A stretch of DNA of 64,000 nucleotides from Rhodocyclales bacterium (lineage in GTDB: Bacteria > Pseudomonadota > Gammaproteobacteria > Burkholderiales > Rhodocyclaceae), in NCBI GenBank assembly GCA_016177805.1, contig JACOUN010000006.1, positions 1 through 64,000 on the forward strand, written 5' to 3'. This document shows, piece by piece, positions 1 through 10,144 of this stretch (the stretch's first letter is position 1; every line of letters starts with the position of its first letter). The notes beneath the pieces were generated by a model. That model was given only the letters and a program-made list of their open reading frames with translations. It was not told the origin of the DNA and did not search any database. The translations under genes and the position numbers were made by a program.

Positions 1-139
1 ACAGAATGCCTTCCACGCGCTCAAGCTCGCCGACCGGGGCTACGTGCTGGTCAACGGCAAGATCCACTTGAGCGGCAGCGGCGAAGAGCTGCTCACCAAC
101 CCCGAAGTGCGCAACGCATATCTGGGCGGCGGGCACTGA
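1..139 (+). CDS. livF: 3' end of a second livF (branched-chain amino acid ABC transporter ATPase), partial
   Basis: Only the last 45 codons and the stop are inside the window. The DNA is identical, base for base, to the end of the complete livF at 5331-6059 (window positions 1-141 equal 5921-6061), so this is the end of a paralogous or duplicated livF. The visible part is the C-terminal tail of the ATPase after the Walker B region, ending in Leu-Gly-Gly-Gly-His. An upstream liv operon probably lies left of the window, but only its last gene end is seen. Confidence 0.85.
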   Translation, partial: QNAFHALKLADRGYVLVNGKIHLSGSGEELLTNPEVRNAYLGGGH

Positions 140-184
140 CATCACTGACTTGGTGCCCGGAGCCGGCAGGCAACGGGTATCAAG

Positions 185-649
185 TCAGACAGGGCGATTG
201 ATCGGCACGCTGCACTCGTCCTTGACGACTTCCATCACGACGTAGGTATGGGTCTGCTTGACGCAAGGCAGCTCCGAAATGCGTTCGCCCATCACTTTGC
301 GATACTCGTGGATGTCGCGCGTCCTGACCTTGAGCAGGTAGTCGAAATCGCCCGCGATCATGTGGCAGGACTGGATCTGCGGTATCCGCATAACGCCATC
401 ATTGAAACGCTTGAGATCATGGGCGGTTGTGCTGCTAAGCAGCACCTGCACCATGACCACGTGTCCGGCCCCCATCGCGACCGGTTCAAGGTCGGCATGG
501 TAGCCCCGGATCACCCCTGATTTCTCCAGCCGGCGCACGCGTTCCGCGCAAGGTGTCTTGGTCAGGCCGACGCGCCGCGACAGTTCGACGATGGAGATGC
601 GGGCGTCGTCCTGTAGCTCCGCAAGTATCTTGAAATCAATTCTGTCCAT
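185..649 (-). CDS. Lrp/AsnC family transcriptional regulator
   Basis: A 154-residue protein of the feast/famine regulator family. The first ~60 residues form the winged helix-turn-helix typical of Lrp (Asp-Arg-Ile-Asp-Phe-Lys start; Leu-Ser-Arg-Arg-Val-Gly-Leu-Thr recognition region), followed by the ~80-residue RAM/AsnC ligand-binding domain. I chose the ATG at 649 because Lrp proteins begin at this point; an in-frame GTG at 733 would add 28 residues without family resemblance. It is divergent from the livKHMGF operon, so control of branched-chain amino acid uptake with leucine or another amino acid as effector is a reasonable inference, not a demonstrated one. Family and fold are secure; the target is inferred. 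Confidence 0.9.
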   Translation of the reverse strand: MDRIDFKILAELQDDARISIVELSRRVGLTKTPCAERVRRLEKSGVIRGYHADLEPVAMGAGHVVMVQVLLSSTTAHDLKRFNDGVMRIPQIQSCHMIAGDFDYLLKVRTRDIHEYRKVMGERISELPCVKQTHTYVVMEVVKDECSVPINRPV

Positions 650-991
650 TGCACTGCAAAAGGCTATCTGCCTATCGTTGCCTGTATGGGTGGGGATTAT
701 GACTGTATATCCGGATTTTTTGGAGCCATTCACTATTAAAACTCAATAACAATGCAGCCACGCGAACTGCCTGCGCCAGAATTATGACAAGACCGGCAGT
801 CGCACCTACGGGAGGAGCTTCATGGTGTATACCCTCGCTGCCGGATTCGGCGGTATCTTTGTGCCGCCGTCATCCACTCCGCAAGGGGCGGATCGATACG
901 GACGTGTGCCGCATCCAGTTTGCGTCGGGTCAACAGCCGAAGTTACATCCGGTTTTTCCATTGAAAACCAAACGATCAAGGAGCATCAGGC
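650..991. promoter_or_regulatory. Divergent lrp-like / livK control region
   Basis: This 342-base region lies between two divergent genes. Its left part (about 697-755) is strikingly AT-rich against a GC-rich background and includes runs of A and T, as expected for promoter DNA and for an Lrp-type operator. I could not settle on one -35/-10 pair. The right part holds a short open frame (822-995, listed separately) and the livK ribosome binding site aaggag at 978-983, 8 bases before the ATG. Confidence 0.5.
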
Positions 992-995
992 ATGA
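822..995 (+). CDS. Possible 57-residue ORF upstream of and overlapping livK
   Basis: An ATG at 822 follows a very strong Shine-Dalgarno sequence (ggaggag, 811-817). The frame stays open for 57 codons and stops at TGA 993-995, which overlaps the livK start in an ATGA arrangement typical of translational coupling. Against it, third-position GC is only a little over half, well below neighbouring genes, and the predicted peptide has no recognisable domain or signal. It could be a coupling or leader ORF, or chance. It is not rich in Leu/Ile/Val, so a classical BCAA leader peptide is unlikely. Confidence 0.25.
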   Translation: MVYTLAAGFGGIFVPPSSTPQGADRYGRVPHPVCVGSTAEVTSGFSIENQTIKEHQA

Positions 996-2119
996 ACCGT
1001 TCCCCTTTTAAGAAGACGCTGTTTGCATCGGTGCTGTGCGCGAGCATGGCGCTGTCGGGCGTGGCGATGGCAGAAGTACTGAAGATATCGGTAGCGGGAC
1101 CTCACACTGGGGCGTACGCGGCGTTTGGCGAGCAGTTGTGGCGCGGCGCGGAACAGGCGGCCAAGGACATCAACGCGGCGGGCGGGATCAACGGCAAGAT
1201 GCTGGAGCTGGTCAAATCCGACGACGCGTGCGAACCGAAGCAAGCGGTAGCGGTGGCCAACCGCGCGGTCGATGCGGACAAGGTGGTCGGTGTCGTGGGT
1301 CACTTCTGCTCATCCTCGACGATGCCGGCCTCGGAGATCTACGCCGACGCCGACATCCTGACGATCACGCCGGCCTCGACCAACCCGCAGGTCACCGAGC
1401 GCGGCCTGCCGACGATGATGCGCATGTGCGGTCGTGACGACCAGCAAGGCATCGTCGCGGGCGACTACATCGTCAAGAAGCTCGGCTCCAAGCGCGTGGC
1501 GATCATCCACGACAAAGACACCTACGGCCAGGGACTGGCGGACGCGACCCGTGCGCAACTGCGCAAGAACGGGCTGACCGAAGTACTGTACGAAGGGCTG
1601 ACGCGCGGCGAGAAAGACTTCAACGCGCTGGTCACCAAGATCCGCTCGCTCAACACCGACGCCGTGTACTTCGGCGGCCTGCACACCGAAGCGGGCCCGC
1701 TGGTGCGCCAGATGCGCGAGCAAGGGGTGAACGCGGTGTTCATCTCGGGTGACGGCATCGTCTCGGAAGACTTCGCCACCGCCGCTGGCGGCAACAACTT
1801 CGTCAAGGGCGTGCAGATGACGTTCGGCGCGGACCCGCGCAAGAACGCCGCCGGCAAGGCCGTGATCGAGAAATTCCGCGCCGCCAACTACGAACCGGAA
1901 GGCTACACGCTGTACTCGTACGCCTCGATGCAAGTACTGGCCGCCGCGCTCAAGGGCTCGGGCTCGACCTCGGGGGCCAAGATGGCCGCGTGGCTGAAGA
2001 AGAACCCGGTCGACACCGTGATGGGGTCGAAGGCGTTCGACGCCAAGGGTGACCTGCAAGTGTCCGACTACGTCATGTACAGCTGGGACGACAAAGGCAA
2101 GTACGCCGAAGTCCAATGA
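992..2119 (+). CDS. livK: Branched-chain amino acid ABC transporter substrate-binding protein
   Basis: Periplasmic receptor of 375 residues that captures leucine, isoleucine, valine or a related amino acid and delivers it to LivHMGF. A Sec signal peptide is visible (Lys-Lys, hydrophobic core, Ala-Met-Ala cleavage near residue 27). The mature part matches the type I periplasmic binding fold, including the cysteines at about 80 and 106 that form the conserved disulfide in LIV-binding proteins. It is first in the operon and is followed by a terminator-like hairpin, which would let it be made in excess over the membrane parts. Ligand specificity cannot be read from the sequence; amide- or urea-type ligands are possible alternatives. 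Confidence 0.93.
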   Translation: MNRSPFKKTLFASVLCASMALSGVAMAEVLKISVAGPHTGAYAAFGEQLWRGAEQAAKDINAAGGINGKMLELVKSDDACEPKQAVAVANRAVDADKVVGVVGHFCSSSTMPASEIYADADILTITPASTNPQVTERGLPTMMRMCGRDDQQGIVAGDYIVKKLGSKRVAIIHDKDTYGQGLADATRAQLRKNGLTEVLYEGLTRGEKDFNALVTKIRSLNTDAVYFGGLHTEAGPLVRQMREQGVNAVFISGDGIVSEDFATAAGGNNFVKGVQMTFGADPRKNAAGKAVIEKFRAANYEPEGYTLYSYASMQVLAAALKGSGSTSGAKMAAWLKKNPVDTVMGSKAFDAKGDLQVSDYVMYSWDDKGKYAEVQ

Positions 2120-2158
2120 CCGGCATAGTGACCTTCGCAACCTACTGAGCCAATGAAG

Positions 2159-2200
2159 AAGCCGCCGCCTCGCGGACCCACGCGGTGCGGCGGCTTTTTT
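2159..2200 (+). terminator. Intrinsic terminator/attenuator between livK and livH
   Basis: GC-rich arms gccgccgc (2161-2168) and gcggcggc (2187-2194), flanked by AA before and followed by TTTTTT. It stands inside the operon just before livH, so partial termination would lower permease and ATPase expression relative to the binding protein. Confidence 0.85.
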
Positions 2201-2244
2201 ACACCCGCCACGACCGTGGCGGGCGAAGCCCAAAGGAAATCCTG

Positions 2245-3168
<924 letters not shown>

Positions 3169-3173
3169 AGATC

Positions 3174-4451
3174 ATGACACAGACACGAGGAATCGATTAC
3201 GGGCACGCGGTACGCGACGCGGTGCTCGCGGGGATGGTGGCGCTGCTGGTGTTCGGCCCGATCACCGGCCTGCAACTGTCCGGCTATGAAGTGGTCGCGC
3301 GCATGCAATGGCCGCTGCTGTTCGCCGGCATCGTCACGCTGGGGCGCTTCTGCATGGCGGTATGGGTGCAGACCGAAGCGGGCGAACGCTCACTGGCGCG
3401 CATGCGCGCCAAGCGCAGCGGCGGCGTCACGGTAGCCGAAGGCAAGGGCAAGAACTGGCAACAAAAGCTGGTCCCGTTCGCGCTGATCGGCGGGCTGGCG
3501 CTGCCCTTCATCCTGATGGACAACCGCTACTGGCTCACGGTAGTGCTGCTGGCACTGATCTACGTACTGCTCGGACTGGGGCTGAACATCGTGGTGGGCC
3601 TGGCGGGCCTCTTGGACCTGGGCTACGCCGCGTTCTACGCGGTGGGCGCCTACGTACTCGCGATGGGCGCGCAGTACTGGGACATGGGCTTCTGGGGCGC
3701 GCTGGTGCTGGCGATGGTGTTCGGCGCGCTGCTCGGGATGCTGCTCGGCTTTCCGGTGCTGCGCATGCACGGCGACTACCTGGCGATCGTGACGCTGGGC
3801 TTTCACGAAATCATCCGCCTGATCCTGACCAACTGGGTCTCGTTCACGGGCGGCCCCAACGGCGCCTCGGCCCCGTTGCCGACACTGTTCGGGCTGGAAT
3901 TCTCGCGCCGGGCCAAACAGGGCGGACAACCCTTCCACGAATTCTTCGGCATCGACTACAGCGCCTCCTACCAATACATGTTCGTGTACCTGATCCTGTT
4001 CCTGTTCGTGGTCGCGGCGATCGTGTTCTGCGTGCGGCTGCGCCAGATGCCGATGGGGCGGGCGTGGGAAGCGCTGCGCGAAGACGAGATCGCCTGCCGC
4101 TCGCTGGGGATCAACCACGTCACGGTCAAACTGTCGGCCTTCATGATGGGGGCGATGTTCGCAGGCGCGGCCGGCGTGTTCTTCGCCACCTACCAGGGGT
4201 TCGTCAATCCGACCTCATTCACCTTCATTGAATCGGCCATGATCCTCGCGATCGTGGTACTGGGCGGACTGGGCTCGATCACCGGCGTGGTGATCGCGGC
4301 GCTGGTGCTGATCATGCTGCCCGAAGTGCTGCGCGACTTCGCCAGCTACCGGGTACTGGCCTTCGGCATCGTCATGGTACTGATGATGATCTGGCGCCCG
4401 CGCGGGCTGATGCACATCGTGCGCCCCCGTTTCACCGAAAAAGGAGCCTGA
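3174..4451 (+). CDS. livM: Branched-chain amino acid ABC transporter permease LivM
   Basis: Second permease, 425 residues. It has the longer LivM form with an extra N-terminal region of about 110 residues (two hydrophobic segments and a basic linker) before the conserved permease core, where the LivM hallmark Gly-Leu-Gly-Leu-Asn-Ile-Val-Val-Gly occurs. The cytoplasmic loop Ala-Leu-Arg-Glu-Asp-Glu-Ile-Ala contacts the ATPases. It begins 5 bases after livH and ends one base before livG, so it is co-transcribed and likely translationally coupled. Confidence 0.93.
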   Translation: MTQTRGIDYGHAVRDAVLAGMVALLVFGPITGLQLSGYEVVARMQWPLLFAGIVTLGRFCMAVWVQTEAGERSLARMRAKRSGGVTVAEGKGKNWQQKLVPFALIGGLALPFILMDNRYWLTVVLLALIYVLLGLGLNIVVGLAGLLDLGYAAFYAVGAYVLAMGAQYWDMGFWGALVLAMVFGALLGMLLGFPVLRMHGDYLAIVTLGFHEIIRLILTNWVSFTGGPNGASAPLPTLFGLEFSRRAKQGGQPFHEFFGIDYSASYQYMFVYLILFLFVVAAIVFCVRLRQMPMGRAWEALREDEIACRSLGINHVTVKLSAFMMGAMFAGAAGVFFATYQGFVNPTSFTFIESAMILAIVVLGGLGSITGVVIAALVLIMLPEVLRDFASYRVLAFGIVMVLMMIWRPRGLMHIVRPRFTEKGA

Positions 4452-4452
4452 C

Positions 4453-5330
4453 ATGAGTGAAGCCATGCTCAAGGTATCGGGCCTGACGATGCGCTTTGGC
4501 GGCATCCGCGCGCTCAACGACATCAGCTTTGAAGTCCAGCGCGGCTCGATCTCGGCACTGATCGGCCCCAACGGCGCTGGCAAGACCACCGTATTCAACT
4601 GCGTCACCGGCTTCTACAAAGCCACCGAAGGCGCGCTCACGCTGCACCCGCAGGCCGGGCAAAGCTACAACATCCCCAAGCTGCTGGGAGAGCCGTTCCA
4701 GGCGGCCGACTTCATCAACCCGGTGGCCTTCGGCCGGCGTCTGTACTACAAAATGTTCGGCGGCTCGCACCGAGTCGCCAACGCCGGTGTCTCGCGCACC
4801 TTCCAGAACATCCGGCTGTTTCGCGAAATGACCGCGGTGGAGAACCTGCTCGTGGCCCAGCACATCCACATGGTGCGCAACCCACTGGCCGGCGTGTTCA
4901 AGACCAAGCGCTTTCGCGAAGCCGAAGAACGCGCGGTCGAACGCGCCTACTTCTGGCTCGACGCGCTGAACCTGCGCGACGACGCCAACCGCCTGGCCGG
5001 CGGCCTGCCCTACGGGCGGCAACGGCGCCTGGAGATCGCACGCGCCATGTGCACCGGCCCCAAGATGATCTGCCTGGACGAACCGGCGGCCGGACTGAAC
5101 CCGTCGGAGACAGCCGAACTGGCCGAGATGATCCGCATGCTGCGCGACAAGCACGGTGTGACGGTGCTGCTGATCGAACACGACATGTCGCTGGTGATGA
5201 AGATCTCCGAACACATCGTGGTGCTCGACCACGGCGAAGTGATCTGCGCCGGCGGCCCGGACAAGATCGCCAACGACCCCCAGGTGATCGCGGCCTACCT
5301 GGGCGTTGCCGACGAAGACGAGGTTAACCT

Positions 5331-5334
<4 letters not shown>
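4453..5334 (+). CDS. livG: Branched-chain amino acid ABC transporter ATP-binding protein LivG
   Basis: ATPase subunit of 293 residues. Walker A is GPNGAGKTT at residues 38-46. The ABC signature region reads LAGGLPYGRQRRLEIA, the LivG variant of the usual LSGGQ. Walker B (MICLDEPAAGLNPSE) and the switch histidine (LLIEHDMSLV) follow. An insertion of about 30 residues after the P-loop (around residues 72-100) is longer than in E. coli LivG but is common in betaproteobacterial forms. The ribosome site aaggag lies at the end of livM. Confidence 0.94.
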
Positions 5335-6059
<725 letters not shown>

Positions 6060-7159
6060 CACCAGGCCTTGATGACCGCCGCGATCACGGTGGCGAGCGG
6101 GATGGCGAAGAACACGCCCCACAACCCCCAGAGTCCGCCGAAAATCAGCACTGCCGAAATGATGGCGATTGGGTGCAGGTTGACGACGCCGGAGAACAAC
6201 AGCGGCACCAGCACGTTGCCATCGAGGGCCTGGATGACGGTATATGCGAGCATCAGGTACCAGAAAGCGGCTTCCAGACCGAACTCGAAATAGGCGACGG
6301 CGGCAACCGGTATCGTGACGACTGCCGCGCCCACGTATGGAACGACTACCGACAGTCCTACCGCCAGCGAGAGCAGCATCGCGTAGGGCAGCTTGAGCAA
6401 GGCGAAGGCGATGTAGCTCACCACCCAGACAATCAGGATCTCGATGAACTTGCCGCGCACGTAGTTGCCGATGCCCGCATCGACATCGGCCCATACGCTG
6501 TTGACCAGGGTGCGCTCGCGCGGCAGGAAGCGCAGGAACCAGTCGATGATGAGTTGCTTGTCCTTGAGCATGAAGAACACCAGCAGCGGGACCAGCACCA
6601 GATACACCAGGAAGGTCACCAGTTGCACCGCGGATGACAGCGAAAGCAGAACGATCTGCTGGCCGAAGTTGGTCAGGTTCTGGCGTATCGATCCGAGCAG
6701 GTCGTTGATCTGGGATTCTGAGAATATCTGCGGATACTTCAGCGGTAGTTGCAACAACAGGTCCTGGGTTTTGGTCACGATCGCGGGCAACTCGCGCACC
6801 AGTTGGCTGAGCTGGCCGGCAAGCAGTGGCACCAGCAGCAGCATCATGACCACGAAGGAGGTCAGGAACAGGCTGAATATCAGGGTGACGGCGTTGAACC
6901 GGTGTACGCGCTGGCGTTCGAGCGCGCGCACCGCCCCTTCGAGCAGGAACGAGACCACTACGCTGGCGATCAGTGGCGCGAGCAAGCGTCCTGCGAACAC
7001 TACGGTGGCCAGGCTGATCAGCAGCACCAGCGCGAGGATGACGACCTGCGGATCGGAGAAGTGGCGCGTGAACCAGTTACGCAGATAGGCGATCATTGGG
7101 GCTCGGTTGTATCGTTTCCACTGAACCGTCGGCCGCGAAGGCTCAGTGGCAAGGCAATG

Positions 7160-7957
7160 TCACCAGAGCTGCCACCAGGGTTTGTCCATCTGCGGCCCGC
7201 CCGAGAAATAGACGCTCTCCGGGTAGTTGGCGCGCATGACCCGGTCGGCGTCGTCGCGTAGCTGGGTCATGCCCAGTGCGTCATAGCTCCTGACCAGGAT
7301 GAACAGCGCCTCTTCGATGGCCGGGGCGGCGGGGAAGGTCGCGATCGCTTGCTTGGATCGGTTGGCGGCCGCCACGTAGGCGCCGCGCCGGTAGTAGTAA
7401 CGGGCAACGTGAACCTCGTGTGCCGCCAGGGCGTTGACGAGGTATTGCATGCGCTGGCGCGCGTCTTCCGCGTAACGGCTTTCGGGGAAGCGGGTCACCA
7501 GTTCCTTGAACGTGTCGAATGATTCCTGCGCGCCCTTCGGGTCGCGCTCGGACAGGTCCTGATTCGATACGCTGCCCAACAGGCCGAGGTCTTCGTTGAA
7601 CGTCGCCAGTCCCTTAAGGTAATAGGCGTAGTCGACGTAGGCGTGGTTGGGGTGCAGGCGTATGAAGCGGTCCGCGGCCGCGATCGCGAGCACCTGCTCG
7701 TTGGACTTGTAGTGCGCGTAAGCCACTTCGAGTTGTGCCTGCTGCGCGTAGCGGCCGTACGGGTAGCGCGCTTCGAGTTTCTCGAAGAGTTTGATCGCGC
7801 GTTCGTAGCCCCCCTCGGTGAGCGATTCCTTGGCTTCGGTGTAGATCTTCTGGGCGCTCCAGCCAGCCGTTTCGTCAACTTGCTCGGGCATCAGGCCGCA
7901 ACCGCCGAGCAGCAATGCACCGATTACCGCTAAACTTCGCAGGATCAAACTAGCCAT
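7160..7957 (-). CDS. bamD: Outer membrane assembly lipoprotein BamD (ComL)
   Basis: Lipoprotein of about 265 residues and essential partner of BamA in inserting beta-barrel proteins into the outer membrane. It has a signal peptide with lipobox Leu-Leu-Gly-Gly-Cys near residue 20, then five TPR-type repeats beginning with the family motif Tyr-x-Glu-Ala-Lys-Glu-Ser-Leu and Arg-Tyr-Pro-Tyr-Gly. I place the start at the ATG at 7957; an in-frame GTG at 7966 is also possible. It is divergent from rluD with only 13 bases between the starts, an arrangement common in betaproteobacteria. Confidence 0.95.
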   Translation of the reverse strand: MASLILRSLAVIGALLLGGCGLMPEQVDETAGWSAQKIYTEAKESLTEGGYERAIKLFEKLEARYPYGRYAQQAQLEVAYAHYKSNEQVLAIAAADRFIRLHPNHAYVDYAYYLKGLATFNEDLGLLGSVSNQDLSERDPKGAQESFDTFKELVTRFPESRYAEDARQRMQYLVNALAAHEVHVARYYYRRGAYVAAANRSKQAIATFPAAPAIEEALFILVRSYDALGMTQLRDDADRVMRANYPESVYFSGGPQMDKPWWQLW

Positions 7958-7970
7958 TTCCAGCACTCGT

Positions 7971-8936
7971 GTGAATGAATCAGCGGATTATAGCTCACAG
8001 CACCTAGACGCTTCCTGTCATGAACTGACGATTCCTCGGGAATGTGCCGGACTGCGTCTGGACCAGGCGCTGGCGCGCCTGTTTCCGACCCACTCTCGCA
8101 GTCGGCTGCAGGGGTGGCTCAAGGCCGGACTGGTGACGCTGGATGGCGGTGCGCGGGACGCCAAGTTCAAGGTGTGGGGCGGGGAGCGTGTGCATCTGGT
8201 CGAGCCGCAGGCGCAAGAGGAAAGCGCGGGTGACGCCGAGGACATCCCCCTCGATGTGGTCTACGAGGACGACGCGCTGCTGGTGGTGAACAAACCGGTC
8301 GGGTTGGTGGTGCACCCCGGTAGCGGAAACTGGAGCGGCACGATGCTCAATGCGCTGTTGCATCGTCTGCCCCAACTGGCGGGGGTGCCGCGCGCCGGTA
8401 TCGTGCACCGGCTGGACAAGGATACGAGCGGGCTGATGGTGGTCGCCAAGTCGCTGGAGGCGCAAACCAGCCTGATCCGCCAGTTGCAGGCGCGCTCGGT
8501 CAAGCGTCACTACCTGGCGCTGGTGCAGGGCGAGACGGCAGCATCGGGGTTGATCGACAAGCCCATCGGTCGTCATCCAACCCAGCGTACGCGCATGGCG
8601 GTGGTCGATGCGGGCCGGCATGCCGTGACGCGTTACTGCGTCAAGGAGCGTTTCGCGCGCGCGACCCTGGTCGAGTGCCAGTTGGAGACCGGACGTACCC
8701 ATCAGATCCGGGTGCATATGGCGAGCATCGGTCATCCCTTGATCGGGGATGCGACCTACGGCGCGCGCCGCTGCGGCTCGCCGCTGCTTGATGGATTTCC
8801 ACGCCAGGCCCTGCATGCCTATCGACTCGGTTTGCAGCATCCCGAGCACGGCGAGCCGCTGGAGTGGGAGGTCGCGTTGCCCGCGGATTTCTCCCGCTTG
8901 CTCGCGCAACTGCGCGCGGCGGAGGTGGTACGGTGA
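7971..8936 (+). CDS. rluD: 23S rRNA pseudouridine synthase RluD
   Basis: Pseudouridine synthase of 321 residues expected to modify U1911, U1915 and U1917 in helix 69 of 23S rRNA. It has an N-terminal S4 RNA-binding domain (about residues 20-80) and the RluA-type catalytic domain with HRLDKDTSG, catalytic Asp at residue 149. The start is a GTG at 7971. The stop overlaps the pgeF start, so the two genes are coupled. Confidence 0.94.
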   Translation: MNESADYSSQHLDASCHELTIPRECAGLRLDQALARLFPTHSRSRLQGWLKAGLVTLDGGARDAKFKVWGGERVHLVEPQAQEESAGDAEDIPLDVVYEDDALLVVNKPVGLVVHPGSGNWSGTMLNALLHRLPQLAGVPRAGIVHRLDKDTSGLMVVAKSLEAQTSLIRQLQARSVKRHYLALVQGETAASGLIDKPIGRHPTQRTRMAVVDAGRHAVTRYCVKERFARATLVECQLETGRTHQIRVHMASIGHPLIGDATYGARRCGSPLLDGFPRQALHAYRLGLQHPEHGEPLEWEVALPADFSRLLAQLRAAEVVR

Positions 8937-9709
8937 CGGTGATGGGCGACCCGTGGCGGCAGACAGTGTGCGAGCATGGCTGGATAGCCCCCGAGTGGGC
9001 CGCCCCGGCAAACGTTCGCGCGCTGGTGACCACCCGTGGCGGTGGTGTGAGCCTCCCTCCTTACGCCGGTCTGAATCTGGGCCTGCACGTCGGGGACGAC
9101 GGGATTGCCGTACGGCGCAACCGGGAGATCGTCTCGGCGCTGCTGCCCGGCGTCCCATGCTGGCTGGATCAGGTGCATGGCACCGATGTTGCCGATGCGG
9201 ACGCGCCGCGTGTCATCGAGCCGGTTTGCGCCGATGCGGCGATCGCACGGCGGCCCGCGAGCGTGTGTGTGGTGATGACGGCCGACTGCCTGCCGGTGCT
9301 GCTGTGCGACACCGCTGGCAGCGTGGTTGCGGCGGTGCATGCGGGGTGGCGAGGGCTGGCGGCCGGTGTGCTGGAAGCGGCGCTCGAGCGCATGCGGTGC
9401 GTGCCCGCGTCGGTCATGGCGTGGTTGGGGCCGGCCATAGGCCCGACGCATTTCGAGGTCGGTGACGAGGTCCGGGCGCGCTTCGTGGCTGCTGACGCCG
9501 CGGCCGCATCGGCCTTCGTGCCTGGGCATGCTCGTGGTAAGTGGATGGCGGATTTGTATGCGCTGGCGCGTTTGCGCCTGGCGGCGGCGGGCGTGACGCA
9601 AGTTACTGGCGGCACGCTGTGCACCTACGCGGATCAGGCGCGGTTTTATTCGTACCGGCGCGACGGGGTGACCGGGCGTTTTGCGTCACTGATATGGCGC
9701 GTGTCCTGA
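8933..9709 (+). CDS. pgeF: Laccase-domain purine nucleoside phosphorylase / peptidoglycan editing factor
   Basis: YfiH/DUF152 family protein of 258 residues. Members act on purine nucleosides, and the E. coli protein keeps L-Ser out of peptidoglycan stems. The metal-site motifs are visible: Met-Thr-Ala-Asp-Cys-Leu-Pro-Val and His-Ala-Gly-Trp-Arg-Gly, with a third block Gly-Pro-Ala-Ile-Gly. I chose the GTG at 8933: it has ggagg 7 bases upstream and overlaps the rluD stop as GTGA. The ATG at 8942 is too far from that site. Confidence 0.9.
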   Translation: MTVMGDPWRQTVCEHGWIAPEWAAPANVRALVTTRGGGVSLPPYAGLNLGLHVGDDGIAVRRNREIVSALLPGVPCWLDQVHGTDVADADAPRVIEPVCADAAIARRPASVCVVMTADCLPVLLCDTAGSVVAAVHAGWRGLAAGVLEAALERMRCVPASVMAWLGPAIGPTHFEVGDEVRARFVAADAAAASAFVPGHARGKWMADLYALARLRLAAAGVTQVTGGTLCTYADQARFYSYRRDGVTGRFASLIWRVS

Positions 9710-9760
9710 GTCCGATCGCGCTGGTGGATGAGCAGGACCGGTGGTCGTATCCCGGCCCGG

Positions 9761-9791
9761 TGGCGGTCACTACCAGATGGCGGTCACTACC
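9761..9791. repeat. Two direct copies of a 14-base sequence, period 17
   Basis: tggcggtcactacc occurs at 9761-9774 and again at 9778-9791. It sits in the short space between convergent pgeF and the small membrane gene and touches the latter's stop codon. Replication slippage is the simplest explanation. Confidence 0.8.
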
Positions 9792-10015
9792 TATTGCCCG
9801 CCGTCCGATTCGGCTCTATCGTTATCCTCGCTCGGCGTTTTTCCGCGGGCGCGCGCGGCGTTGCGCCGGCGCGCCGGGGTGCCGAACAACCACAGGAACA
9901 GCGCGAGCGGGGCGAGCCCCCAGAATACGAAGGTGAGCGCGCCGCCGACGATGGTGGTGTCGGCAATGGCGACAACCATGACGACGTACAACCAGGCGAT
10001 GGCGATGATATACAT
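9791..10015 (-). CDS. Small two-helix membrane protein, conserved in betaproteobacteria
   Basis: A 74-residue protein starting Met-Tyr-Ile-Ile-Ala-Ile-Ala-Trp. It has two clear membrane segments (about residues 3-18 and 24-44; the second contains Phe-Trp-Gly-Leu-Ala-Pro-Leu-Ala-Leu-Phe), then a basic, hydrophilic cytoplasmic tail (Pro-Ala-Arg-Arg-Arg). I recall similar short proteins in this position in relatives, but know of no function. It is convergent with pgeF and divergent from phaC. The reading frame stays open upstream of this ATG, but only this part looks like protein. Confidence 0.7.
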   Translation of the reverse strand: MYIIAIAWLYVVMVVAIADTTIVGGALTFVFWGLAPLALFLWLFGTPARRRNAARARGKTPSEDNDRAESDGGQ

Positions 10016-10144
10016 GCCGCTGATTGTACGTCGTGGAACTTGATCGAGGTCTGTCCAGCTTGGCGGACCGGTTGCAAGGGGTACGCCCCGAGAGTGGTCA
10101 GGCTGCATTGGGTGCGGCCGCAATGTATGCCTCAGGAGGGGCTG

